IMG/VR virus record: IMGVR_UViG_3300041583_000437
Location: 1-38,673 of that record
Reading direction: 5' to 3' (one strand)
Source: a virus
DNA length: 38,673 bases
Numbering within the stretch: position 1 is the first letter of the stretch; every line of letters starts with the position of its first letter. A program made the position numbers and the translations under genes. Positions 1 to 7,618 of the stretch are shown one piece after another. The notes below the pieces were generated by a model. It was given only the letters and a program-made list of their open reading frames with translations, did not search any database and was not told the DNA's origin.

Positions 1-208
1 TCGAACCTGCGCGTGAGCGCCCCTGTAAGAGCCCCGTTCATCGAACCTGCGCGTGAGCGCCCCTGTAAGAGCCCCGGTCATCGAACCTGCGCGTGAGCGC
101 CCCTGTAAGAGCCCCGTTCATCGAACCTGCGCGTGAGCGCCCCTGTAAGAGCCCCGGTCATCGAACCTGCGCGTGAGCGCCCCTGTAAGAGCCCCGTTCA
201 TCGAACCC
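1..208. repeat. Five tandem 40-bp hairpin repeats at the left end
   Basis: Five copies of a 40-bp unit run head to tail from 1 to 200, followed by a 7-8 base stub. The copies are identical except for one base near the unit end, which alternates T, G, T, G, T, so the true higher-order unit is 80 bp. Each unit contains GCGC-GTGA-GCGC, a short perfect hairpin whose loop fits the GNRA type. No spacer sequence separates the units, so this is not a CRISPR array. It may be a protein-binding array, a packaging or replication element, or a structured transcript. The period of 40 is not a multiple of three, so coding is unlikely. Confidence 0.95.
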
Positions 209-224
209 GCCGGCCGCGTTCACC

Positions 225-322
225 AAAAGTAGTTTAATGCTAAACTATATTTCATTTAGTTTTTCCTAAAAGTAGTTTAATGTTAAACTATCTCTTTGGA
301 AAGTAGTTCAATGCTAAACCAT
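225..322. promoter_or_regulatory. Three dyad operator-like sites
   Basis: An AT-rich patch holds three near-copies of a 24-bp element at about 225-248, 268-291 and 300-322. The core of the first is TAGTTTA-ATGC-TAAACTA, a perfect 7-bp inverted repeat around four bases. The second keeps the arms with a GTTA/ATGT-type centre, and the third has two arm changes. Evenly repeated dyads of this kind are typical binding sites for a dimeric winged-helix regulator such as a MarR-type protein. No gene in the window is an obvious partner, so a host regulator is possible. Confidence 0.6.
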
Positions 323-412
323 ATCGGAGCCCCCGGGCGTATGGGGCCCCTTAAAATTACCCGCGCCGACCGAGAATCGGGGGGGATACCCAACTTATAC
401 CCAAGGGAAAAA

Positions 413-493
413 TCAGAGTATTGTCCAGTCGATCCCAATACGGAAACTGGAATCTGATTTTGAATTTGGACAACCAAAAGTTTCCAATACCAT
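413..493 (-). CDS. Possible 26-residue leader peptide, paralogous to the acb2 leader
   Basis: Reading leftward from an ATG at 493 gives 26 codons to a TGA at 415-413. The upstream GGGGG run is a weak ribosome site. The first 15 residues match the 38-residue leader at 26077-26193 at M, V, L, T, F, K, S and D positions without gaps. The DNA behind the similarity is better conserved than the peptide: about 36 of 50 bases match, and a hairpin at 487-466 is kept by compensating changes. It may therefore be a regulatory RNA or DNA element rather than a gene. I found no promoter directly upstream. Low confidence as a protein. Confidence 0.3.
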   Translation of the reverse strand: MVLETFGCPNSKSDSSFRIGIDWTIL

Positions 494-527
494 ACGCATC
501 CCCCGGAACCCGCCCCGGCCGGCCCTC

Positions 528-1160
528 GGGACCCTCGATCGGGGTCTCCTACCAGATCTGGTGGTGGGTCCCTTTGAGGGATACTACATGTAGTATGGGT
601 CCCTGGAGTCCGAGGTCGACGACACAAGATCTAGGGTGGGTCCCCTTGAACGGGCACCAGATGTAGACTCCTGAGGGCGGCAGGGTCCCCGGAACCGGGA
701 TCGGCACAGGATCTTGTGTGGGTCCCCGACACGGAACACCATATGTAGAAACCCGGGTCGGTTCTATCCGGGCTCGGGGCCCAGGTGAAAATAAAGTTGT
801 GGATACCCCTTGACAGACCTTGCCAGATACCCTATGTGTTGGGGGAAGGGGGGCTACGTTACAGGGTTCCTTGAGAGAACCCGAGCTGAGAAACCACTGA
901 GAAGCACTTGTGGAACTCAGAGGGCGCAAGCTGACAACAACCACCTCCGAACAAAACATAAAACCCTTCTAAGGGTACCTTCTAAGGGTACTCTATGAAG
1001 AGGGCTGAAGTTTGATTTGTTCTCTTTGACGAGATTGACTTATCGCCTGCGGCGCCTGAGGGACTTGGTGTCATGAAGCCCCGCAGGGCTTTCTTGTACC
1101 CGGGCCCGACACCGGGTCCCCTTGAGAGAGCACTGCATCGGAGTCCACTGAAGGGACCCT
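528..1160. repeat. Non-coding stretch of hairpin-forming repeats before the terminase genes
   Basis: No convincing gene lies between 494 and 1233. The stretch is built from degenerate repeats containing GGGTCCC. Three copies of a 31-32 bp unit ending in ATGTAG occur at 563-593, 635-666 and 717-748; the last two match at 23 of 32 positions. Between them a second unit recurs at about 597-632 and 683-714. Perfect palindromes lie at 551-562 (ACCAGATCTGGT) and 581-596 (ATACTACATGTAGTAT). Hairpins with 5-6 bp stems and 7-base loops lie at 864-882 and 975-991, a 13-bp tandem repeat at 966-991, and GGGTCCC at 1114-1120 can pair with 1153-1159. The position just before terS is where packaging sites usually sit. 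Confidence 0.75.
810..838 (+). promoter_or_regulatory. Candidate rightward promoter for the packaging/head genes
   Basis: A perfect TTGACA at 810-815 is followed after 17 bp by TATGTG at 833-838, which matches the sigma-70 -10 box in only its first three bases. If used, it would give a transcript leader of nearly 400 bases before terS, containing the hairpins at 864-882, 975-991 and 1205-1219. Confidence 0.4.
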
Positions 1161-1204
1161 GTACCGTAGCCCCACTTGAAATGTCCCTCGTTGGACGCTA
1201 TGTT

Positions 1205-1219
1205 CGCGGGAACCCCGCG
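1205..1219 (+). promoter_or_regulatory. Hairpin just before the terS ribosome site
   Basis: CGCGGG at 1205-1210 pairs with CCCGCG at 1214-1219 around a 3-base loop. The terS ribosome site (GAGGAG, about 1222-1227) starts three bases later, so the hairpin could influence initiation of terS. Confidence 0.5.
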
Positions 1220-1233
1220 ATGAGGAGAACCCC

Positions 1234-1620
1234 ATGGGACGCCCTAAGAAATACCGCTACACGCGTCAGACAGCGGAGAAGGTCCGTCAGATGGCCTCTC
1301 TGAAGATGTCCGTCACCACGATCGCTGACATCATCGGCATCCCCCCGAAGTCATGTTCCCGGTACTATGCCAAGGAGCTGGGTGAGGGACGTGCATTGGG
1401 GCAGGAAGCCGCCTCGAACGTGATCATGAACCTCATCGGCGCCAACGACTTCCAGGCAGCCAAGTTCTACCTTGAGACCTCTTCGGAGTGGAACAAGAAG
1501 AACGTGACCGAACTGTCGGGCCCGGATGGGGGCCCCCTCGAGGTGGAGGTCAACAACTCGGCCGTGGACATGTTGGCTCAGCTGTTGGGTCTCGACAACT
1601 CGGATGACGGGGACGAGTGA
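1234..1620 (+). CDS. Terminase small subunit
   Basis: This 128-residue protein is the probable small terminase subunit, which recognises phage DNA and hands it to the motor. The N-terminus has the short basic lead common in this group (M-G-R-P-K-K) and then a helix-turn-helix-like segment at about residues 12-50, with I-A-D-I-I-G-I as the turn region. The rest is helical and the end is acidic. The ATG at 1234 has a good ribosome site, GAGGAG, at 1222-1227. The stop overlaps the start of the large subunit, as in most terminase pairs. The call rests on the DNA-binding N-terminus, the size and the position before terL; sequence alone does not show the recognition site. Confidence 0.8.
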   Translation: MGRPKKYRYTRQTAEKVRQMASLKMSVTTIADIIGIPPKSCSRYYAKELGEGRALGQEAASNVIMNLIGANDFQAAKFYLETSSEWNKKNVTELSGPDGGPLEVEVNNSAVDMLAQLLGLDNSDDGDE

Positions 1621-4082
1621 TGAAGGCTCCGGTCCACATCAGCGACCTGCGGAAGCTCACCAAGTGGGAACAGAAGCAGATCCTCAAGAAACTCGGGCCT
1701 GCCCGGGCCGATGAGCTGATGCACACATGGACCTTCTTCGCACGTCCGAACCAGCTCCCACCAAACAACACCGATTGGTTCTGCTTCATGTTCCTTGCCG
1801 GCCGTGGAGCCGGTAAGGCCCTCGACGTTGACACCCCTATCCGGTGCGTTGACGGGTGGAAGCGTATGGGTGACGTGGTGGCTGGAGATCAGGTGTTTGA
1901 CGAGAATGGCTCCCCTTGCCGGGTCGTCGTGGCACACACCCCCTTCGTTTCTGAGGAGGCGTACCGAATCACCTTTGCTGACGGTGAGAAGATAGTCGCA
2001 TGCCGTGACCACCTGTGGGTGACCCATGACGCGTTGGAGCGTAAGCGCCTCAACCGGCGCGGAGACGTCATCCCGGGGGACTGGGCAGATAAACCGTACC
2101 TGACAACAAGAGACCTGTTCGAGACCCAGGTGTACGGCAAGCGCGGGGACCGAAACCACTCGATCCCACTGGCCAAGCCTCTCCAGACCGTACCGTGTCA
2201 CCTCCCTATCGACCCCTACATCTTTGGGGTTTGGTTGGGGGATGGGCACTCAGCCGGGGCTGCCCTCACAACGATGGAGCCTGAGATCGTTGAGGCGATG
2301 GAGAATGCCGGGTACACCCCTCGCAGGCACCAGAGCACGAACAACGGCCTGGCCTCCACCTACGGGTTTGGGTCGAAGGATGACGTCAGGGACCAGGAGA
2401 GCGGACGCATGCTCTCCAACGGGTCCGTCCACAGCTCCCTGAGGGCTCTGGGTGTCGTCAAGAACAAACACATCCCATGGGTGTACCTCAACGCGTCTGT
2501 GGAGGACCGGCTGGCTCTGTTCCAGGGGTTGATTGACTCTGATGGATATGTGGACAAGAACCTTGTCGAGTTCACCTCCTGCAACCGGAAACTAGCCGAG
2601 GACTTTATCGAACTGGCCGCCGGGTTGGGGGAGAAGCCGGTTCTTCGTGAGGGTCGTGCGACCTTGAACGGACGTGACTGTGGACCTAAATACCGGGTAC
2701 ACTTCCGTGCGGTAAACCCTCCGAGCCGTCTCCCACGGAAGGCGGCGCACTGGGTAGCCCCAGAGGAAACCAAACAGGCCCTGAGGAACCGTCACCGAAT
2801 GATCACGTCTGTTGTCCCTGTCGGGGTCACCCACGTCCGTTGTCTGACCGTCGACTCACCGAACTCGATGTTCCTGGCGGGCCGCTCCCTGACTCCCACT
2901 CACAACACTCGTTCCGGGGCCGAGTGGGTCCGTGACCAGGTCAAGCGTGGGAAGAAGCGTATCGCCCTCCTGGCCCCTACCGCGTCCGACTGTCGGGACA
3001 CCCTGGTCGAAGGTGAATCCGGGATCCTGGCCGTGTGCTGGGAGCACGACCGGGACCTGAAGGGGAACCTGGTAGGGAAGCCCAAGTACGAGCCCTCCAA
3101 GCGTCAGCTGACATGGGCCAACGGGGCCATCGCCAAGATGTACTCCGCGGAGGAGCCTGAGCGTCTTCGTGGTCCTCAGTTCGACGCTGCATGGGCTGAT
3201 GAGCTCTGTGCATGGTCCGACGATCAGGGAACCTGGGACATGCTCATGTTCGGTCTCCGCCTCGGGAAGCATCCGCAGATCTTTGTGTCCACGACCCCGA
3301 AGCCGCGCAAGCTGCTCAAGGACATCATGGGTGAGGAGACCACTTTGATCTCGACCGGGTCCACCTATGACAACGCGGAGAACCTGGCTCCGTCCTATCT
3401 CGCGAAGATGAAGGCCAAGTACGAGGGAACCAGACTCGGTCAACAGGAGCTTCACGCCCAGCTGTTGACGGAGGCTCAAGGGGCCCTGTGGGACAACACC
3501 CTGCTCGACGCCTGCCGGCTCGACGGGGAACCACCTGTGGACTTCCTCCGGATCGTGGTCGCTATTGACCCCGCCATCTCGACGAACAAGACCTCGGACA
3601 GCACCGGGATCGTCGTTGCGGCCCTGGGGACCGATGACAAGGTCTATGTCCTCAAGGACGTCTCCGGCCGGTACTCCCCTCAGGAGTGGGCCACGAAGGC
3701 GATCGACGAGTTCAAGTTGTTTGGCGCGGACCGGGTTGTCGCGGAGAAGAACCAGGGCGGGGACATGGTCAAGTACACCCTGAACACCATTGAACCGAAC
3801 CTGCCGATCCGTCTTGTCCATGCCTCCCGCGGGAAGGCTGCCCGGGCGGAGCCGGTCTCTGCCCTTTACGAGCAGGGCAAGGTGTGTCATGTCAAAGGTC
3901 TGATCGACCTTGAGGAGCAGATGGTTGAGTGGGAGCCCCTCTCCGGGATGGCCTCCCCGGACCGCCTCGACGCCCTTGTATGGGCAGTCACAGAACTGAA
4001 ACTGGGCGGGTCCACCCGTCCGACAATGTCCCTGGGGTACAAGGACGCCAAGTCCATCGAACGTGAAGAGGAACTGAACTGA
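1620..4082 (+). CDS. Terminase large subunit precursor with in-frame intein
   Basis: This gene encodes the packaging ATPase and nuclease. After removal of the intein (1818-2906) the exteins join to a 457-residue protein, a normal length for the HK97/GTA-type large terminase. The N-extein ends in G-R-G-A-G-K and the C-extein begins T-R-S-G-A-E-W, so splicing rebuilds the Walker A loop. Walker B lies in F-D-A-A-W-A-D-E-L, followed by the coupling segment S-T-T-P-K-P. The C-terminal nuclease shows V-A-I-D-P, V-A-E-K-N and D-R-L-D-A, giving the acidic metal ligands. I chose the ATG at 1620, which overlaps the terS stop; a GTG at 1617 would add one residue. The unspliced protein should be dead as an ATPase because its P-loop is interrupted. 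Confidence 0.95.
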   Translation: MKAPVHISDLRKLTKWEQKQILKKLGPARADELMHTWTFFARPNQLPPNNTDWFCFMFLAGRGAGKALDVDTPIRCVDGWKRMGDVVAGDQVFDENGSPCRVVVAHTPFVSEEAYRITFADGEKIVACRDHLWVTHDALERKRLNRRGDVIPGDWADKPYLTTRDLFETQVYGKRGDRNHSIPLAKPLQTVPCHLPIDPYIFGVWLGDGHSAGAALTTMEPEIVEAMENAGYTPRRHQSTNNGLASTYGFGSKDDVRDQESGRMLSNGSVHSSLRALGVVKNKHIPWVYLNASVEDRLALFQGLIDSDGYVDKNLVEFTSCNRKLAEDFIELAAGLGEKPVLREGRATLNGRDCGPKYRVHFRAVNPPSRLPRKAAHWVAPEETKQALRNRHRMITSVVPVGVTHVRCLTVDSPNSMFLAGRSLTPTHNTRSGAEWVRDQVKRGKKRIALLAPTASDCRDTLVEGESGILAVCWEHDRDLKGNLVGKPKYEPSKRQLTWANGAIAKMYSAEEPERLRGPQFDAAWADELCAWSDDQGTWDMLMFGLRLGKHPQIFVSTTPKPRKLLKDIMGEETTLISTGSTYDNAENLAPSYLAKMKAKYEGTRLGQQELHAQLLTEAQGALWDNTLLDACRLDGEPPVDFLRIVVAIDPAISTNKTSDSTGIVVAALGTDDKVYVLKDVSGRYSPQEWATKAIDEFKLFGADRVVAEKNQGGDMVKYTLNTIEPNLPIRLVHASRGKAARAEPVSALYEQGKVCHVKGLIDLEEQMVEWEPLSGMASPDRLDALVWAVTELKLGGSTRPTMSLGYKDAKSIEREEELN
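1818..2906 (+). mobile_element. Class 3 intein with LAGLIDADG homing endonuclease in terL
   Basis: The 363-residue insert starts with Ala, not Cys or Ser, and ends T-H-N before extein Thr. It has the three residues that define class 3 inteins: Trp67 two residues after His65 in block B, Cys342 in block F (R-C-L-T-V), and Thr361 just before the penultimate His362 in block G. In class 3 inteins the block F Cys makes the first attack, so Ala at position 1 is expected rather than a defect. Between the splicing halves lie two LAGLIDADG-type motifs, F-G-V-W-L-G-D-G at 136-143 and L-F-Q-G-L-I-D-S-D-G at 234-243, so the homing endonuclease looks complete. All splicing residues are present, and I expect it to be active. 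The homing target would be an intein-free terL P-loop. Confidence 0.93.
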
Positions 4083-5569
4083 TGACAAAACAGCTGACCC
4101 AGGGCGCCGCCTTCAAGGAGATGGGTGTTGGCGGGGTGAACACCCGCAACAAAGGATCATTCCTCCAGGACGAGTTCCTGCCGGAGCTCCGTGGCCGTCG
4201 GGCTGTTCGGAAGTACCGTGAGATGGCGGACAATGACCCCATCATCGGTGCAGCCCTGCATGCCATGAAACAGACCCTCCGGAACACCACCATCGACGTG
4301 GTCGCGGTTGATGAGAGCGCCGCAGCCGTGAAGGAGAAGGAGTTCGTTGAGTCCGTGCTCAAGGACATGGACCACAGCATTGAAGACTTCATCGCGGAGG
4401 TTCTCACCTTCCTGGAGTACGGGTGGAGCTGGTTCGAGGTCGTCTACAAGCGTCGGGACGGGATGAAGACCTCCACCCAAAAGTTCCGGTCCCTGTATAC
4501 GGACGGCCGGATCGGGGTCAGGAAGCTGGCGCCTCGGGCCCAGTGGACCACAGAACACTTCGAGATCACGGACCAGGGTGACATCATGGGGATGTGGCAG
4601 GAGGGCACGATCGGTAAGGGCCGGATCTTCCTCACCAAGGCCAAGAGCATTCACTTCCGCACCACCACCGTGAACAACGAGCCCGCCGGCCGGTCCGTCC
4701 TCCGGAACGCCTATGTCCCGTACACCTACCTCAACGCCCTTCAGCGGGTGGAGGCCATTGGGATTGAGCGTGAGCTCACCGGGATGCCCGTCGGCCGGAT
4801 GCCGGCTGAGTACCTGTCCCCGAACGCCACAAACGACCAGAAGGCGCTCCGCGCGTCCATGGAGAAGATCCTCCGGGACGTACGGTTCAACGACCAGGGG
4901 TACCTCCTTCTCCCGTCCGACACGTACACGGACAGCGAGGGGAAGGTCTCCAACGTCAAAATGCTCGACGTCGAACTGATCGCCTCCCAGGGGTCCCGCG
5001 CCATCGACACCCGGCCGGTGGTCAACGGGTACCAGACGGACATCGCCCGGACCGTCCTGGCGGAGTTCCTGATGCTGGGCTCAGGGGCGCAGGGCTCATT
5101 CGCCCTGTCCAAGTCCAAGACGGACATCTTCCTCCTGGCCCTCGAGGGGTACATGGGAACGATCGTGGCGTCGATGAACAAGCAGCTGCTCCCGGTCCTA
5201 TGGGAACTGAACGGTCTCGACTTCGACCTGATGCCGACGCTCAAGGCTGGTGACGTTGCTCCTCACGACCTCCGTGAGATCTCGGGCTTCCTCCGGAACC
5301 TGAACCAGGCGGGGATCTCCGTATCGGATCAGCCCCACATCGTCGACGACCTGCTCCGCGCAGCCGGCCTACCAAAGATCAAGCCGGAGATCCGGGAGGA
5401 AACCGAGCGGAAGGCCCAAGAGGACGCACAGACGGCCACAGAGGCTCAGGAGGGGGCCGGTACGCCCCCGACTGCACCCACCCCACCCACGGAGACGGAA
5501 GGCGCTACTGAGACCGCTCCGGGCCTCCCAGGGCAGGGTGAACCGGACAAGAAAGAACCGGGGGCTTGA
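4082..5569 (+). CDS. Portal protein
   Basis: The 495-residue product is the portal, the dodecameric ring at the head vertex through which DNA is packaged and ejected. The N-terminal half (about residues 30-250) has the Mu gp29/DUF935-like look, including D-N-D-P-I-I-G-A-A-L and L-E-Y-G-W-S-W-F-E-V. The last 60 residues are rich in Pro, Thr, Glu and Gly and are probably disordered. The ATG overlaps the terL stop by one base. The order terminase, portal, protease, scaffold, capsid agrees with the call. The stop codon lies inside the -35 box of a promoter candidate at 5566. Confidence 0.9.
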   Translation: MTKQLTQGAAFKEMGVGGVNTRNKGSFLQDEFLPELRGRRAVRKYREMADNDPIIGAALHAMKQTLRNTTIDVVAVDESAAAVKEKEFVESVLKDMDHSIEDFIAEVLTFLEYGWSWFEVVYKRRDGMKTSTQKFRSLYTDGRIGVRKLAPRAQWTTEHFEITDQGDIMGMWQEGTIGKGRIFLTKAKSIHFRTTTVNNEPAGRSVLRNAYVPYTYLNALQRVEAIGIERELTGMPVGRMPAEYLSPNATNDQKALRASMEKILRDVRFNDQGYLLLPSDTYTDSEGKVSNVKMLDVELIASQGSRAIDTRPVVNGYQTDIARTVLAEFLMLGSGAQGSFALSKSKTDIFLLALEGYMGTIVASMNKQLLPVLWELNGLDFDLMPTLKAGDVAPHDLREISGFLRNLNQAGISVSDQPHIVDDLLRAAGLPKIKPEIREETERKAQEDAQTATEAQEGAGTPPTAPTPPTETEGATETAPGLPGQGEPDKKEPGA

Positions 5570-5593
5570 CACCCCCGACTAACTTCTTATATT
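5566..5593 (+). promoter_or_regulatory. Rightward promoter for the capsid genes
   Basis: TTGACA at 5566-5571 is followed after 16 bp by TATATT at 5588-5593, a near-consensus sigma-70 pair. The -35 box overlaps the portal stop and lies in the loop of a small hairpin, CGGGGG at 5559-5564 with CCCCCG at 5572-5577. It would give protease, scaffold and capsid an extra transcript that ends at the terminator at 8652. Confidence 0.65.
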
Positions 5594-5611
5594 CAACCAA
5601 ACGAGAGAACC

Positions 5612-6415
5612 ATGGCAGACACCCCTGAACAGATCCAAAAAGCTGAATACCAGGGGCGCACGGTGTCTCTGGATAAGCCGTTTCGGCTCCCCGCTGGATC
5701 CTCGAAGAAGTTTGGGGTCTATGTCAAGGACGGCGAGAAGGTCAAGAAGGTGACCTTCGGGGACCCTAACATGGAGATCCGCCGGGATGATCCGGATGCG
5801 AGATCCAACTTCCGGGCCCGTCACAGCTGTGACACCCAAAAGGACAAGACATCGGCCGGGTATTGGTCATGTCGCATGTGGGACAAGGACGTATCAGTGT
5901 CTGAGATGACAAAGAGCTACGGGGTCGGGGACAAGGTCCGCTGGGGTTCCAGCGGCGGTGACGTGCCAGGGATCCCTGTGAAGATTGCCGGGACCAAGGA
6001 TGAGCCGGCCACCATCTCCAAGGCGTCCTTTGATGGTTCGATCTTTCGCGTTGACGAAGAGCAGCGGATGGTCTGGGGGTGGGCGTCTGTAACCAAGGTC
6101 AACGGGGAGTACGTCGTCGATCGGCACGGCCACGTGATCACTTCTGAGGTGATGCTGTCTGCGGCCACTGCCTTCATGGAGAAGACGATCCGGAAGGCCA
6201 AGACGGAACACTACGGCGACGTGGTGGGTGCCGTTATCCACTCCCTCCCAATGACCCAGGAGATCGCAAAGGCTCTCGGGATCTCATGTGAGAAAGAGGG
6301 CTGGATCATCGGCATGAAGATTTATGATGACGGCGTCTGGGAGATGGTCAAGGCAGGGGAGTTCCCCGCGTTCTCGATCGGCGGCCAGGGCGCCCTTATG
6401 GAGTTGGGTGAATGA
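5612..6415 (+). CDS. Head maturation protease, XkdF-like, with N-terminal DUF6321 domain
   Basis: The 267-residue product appears to be two modules. Residues about 12-92 match the small DUF6321-type phage domain, with F-G-D-P-N-M, F-R-A-R-H-S-C-D and G-Y-W-S-C-R-M-W. Residues about 140-267 match the XkdF-like prohead protease family, with W-G-W-A-S-V, V-V-D-R-H-G-H-V-I, a His-Tyr-Gly segment, H-S-L-P-M-T and the C-terminal A-F-S-I-G-G. The protease would cut the scaffold and possibly capsid during head maturation. The role of the first domain is unknown. The start ATG follows GAGAGAA and the stop overlaps the scaffold gene by four bases. I did not assign catalytic residues with certainty. Confidence 0.82.
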   Translation: MADTPEQIQKAEYQGRTVSLDKPFRLPAGSSKKFGVYVKDGEKVKKVTFGDPNMEIRRDDPDARSNFRARHSCDTQKDKTSAGYWSCRMWDKDVSVSEMTKSYGVGDKVRWGSSGGDVPGIPVKIAGTKDEPATISKASFDGSIFRVDEEQRMVWGWASVTKVNGEYVVDRHGHVITSEVMLSAATAFMEKTIRKAKTEHYGDVVGAVIHSLPMTQEIAKALGISCEKEGWIIGMKIYDDGVWEMVKAGEFPAFSIGGQGALMELGE

Positions 6416-7209
6416 CGAAACTGATCGCATCCCTCGACCTGGACGAGGTTTCTCTCGTTCGGGACCCCGCAAACCCTGAGGCGCGTGTCGCCCTCTTCAA
6501 GACAGGTGGACCTATGAAGGAAGACAAGATCGAGGAGCTCAAGAAGGAGCTCAACCCGGAGGACATGACCAAGGCTGAGGACATGCCGGCCGACGCGGAA
6601 GACGAGTCCGAGGACGAAACCAAACTCGAGATCGAACTCGAGAAGGCGAAGGCGGACATGGGAGAACTCCAGAAGTCCTACGACGCCCTTTCGGCTGCTG
6701 TTGACGCACTCGGATTCACGTTCGAAAACGGAGCCCTTGAAAAGGCGTCCGATGTGGAATACATTACGGTCGAAGGCGAGCGCATCGCCAAGTCGTCCGT
6801 CCCGGCGGTTATCCTGAAAGCCCTTGAGGCGAAGGACGCTGAGATCAAGAAGGCGGCTGACGCGCAAGCGATGACTGACCTCCGCAAGCGTGCGGGTGAC
6901 ATGTTCCCAAATCTGAGAGGGACCATTGACCAGCGTGCGGAGCTCCTGAAGTCCCTCGAGGGGATGCCGGAAGGTGTTCGGAAAGAGGTCACGGAGAGCC
7001 TGAAAGCCGCGGACCAGGCCATGGCCAAGGTTTACGGTGAGGAGGGGAAGGCCCCGGCGTCCGAAGACATGAAGGACCCTGAGGCGACCCTGAACAAGAT
7101 GGTGGATGATTTTGCTAAGGCGAACAAGACGACGTTCTACAAAGCTTACGCATCCGTTGTGAAAACCGCTGAGGGCCGGGCCCTTCTGAAACAGATTGAC
7201 AAGGAGTGA
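6412..7209 (+). CDS. Capsid scaffold protein
   Basis: This 265-residue, acidic and lysine-rich protein is predicted to be mostly helical, with a coiled-coil-like stretch at about residues 60-110. That, and its position between protease and capsid genes, fit an internal scaffold that shapes the prohead and is then degraded. The first 28 residues (S-L-V-R-D-P-A-N-P-E-A) resemble the end of XkdF-type protease polyproteins, which suggests protease and scaffold descend from a single fused gene now split. Its ATG overlaps the protease stop. The final codons include the ribosome site of the next gene. Confidence 0.8.
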   Translation: MTKLIASLDLDEVSLVRDPANPEARVALFKTGGPMKEDKIEELKKELNPEDMTKAEDMPADAEDESEDETKLEIELEKAKADMGELQKSYDALSAAVDALGFTFENGALEKASDVEYITVEGERIAKSSVPAVILKALEAKDAEIKKAADAQAMTDLRKRAGDMFPNLRGTIDQRAELLKSLEGMPEGVRKEVTESLKAADQAMAKVYGEEGKAPASEDMKDPEATLNKMVDDFAKANKTTFYKAYASVVKTAEGRALLKQIDKE

Positions 7210-7214
7210 TCACG

Positions 7215-7583
7215 ATGACCTCGTACACTGAGAACATGAAGACCCGGTCGTACATCGCCGGTGAAGACCTGTCCGCGTCCACGCAGCGCTTTGTCGCTCG
7301 TTCGGGTGCTGACGTTGCTGTGGCCGGTGCTGGTGAGGCGTCTGTCGGCGTCCTGATCGTCGGTGGTACCACGGGCCAGGCTGTTGCAGTTGCCTATGAC
7401 GGTGTTGTCCAGGTGATCGCCGCTGACGTGATCTCGGCCGGTGCCGCTGTCACCCCTGACGCTGATGGTGCCGCTGTTGCGGCTGACACCGCTGACGTTA
7501 TCGCAGCCTACGCACGTACGGACGCAGTCGCTGGGCAGATCCTGTCCGTTGACCTCGACCGTGGTGGCAACGTCGCTGCCTGA
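7215..7583 (+). CDS. Head decoration/capsid-stabilising protein
   Basis: The product of about 122 residues is rich in Ala, Val, Gly and Asp, with a pattern of short beta strands, as in the DUF2190-like and lambda gpD-like trimers that clamp the capsid surface. It lies directly before the major capsid gene, the usual place. I took the ATG at 7215 because AAGGAG at 7201-7206 is eight bases upstream; a GTG at 7206 would overlap that site. Family assignment is by composition, size and position, with no diagnostic motif. Confidence 0.7.
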   Translation: MTSYTENMKTRSYIAGEDLSASTQRFVARSGADVAVAGAGEASVGVLIVGGTTGQAVAVAYDGVVQVIAADVISAGAAVTPDADGAAVAADTADVIAAYARTDAVAGQILSVDLDRGGNVAA

Positions 7584-7618
7584 TCTGAAACGCTGAGAGC
7601 TCTAAGAGGAACCTCAAA

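Noticed and set aside
1-208. CRISPR array
   Set aside because: The 40-bp units are directly adjacent with no unique spacers, and no cas genes are present.
494-1233. Several plus- and minus-strand open frames of 60-136 codons before terS
   Set aside because: They lack good ribosome sites, have repeat-driven composition and overlap each other on both strands; the DNA is better explained by hairpin repeats.
1818-2906. Degenerate class 1 intein lacking its N-terminal nucleophile
   Set aside because: The missing Cys/Ser is matched by Trp67, Cys342 and Thr361, the class 3 set, so Ala at position 1 is expected.
2856-4088. Minus-strand open frame of about 410 codons opposite terL
   Set aside because: It is a shadow of the GC-rich terminase gene with no ribosome site or domain.
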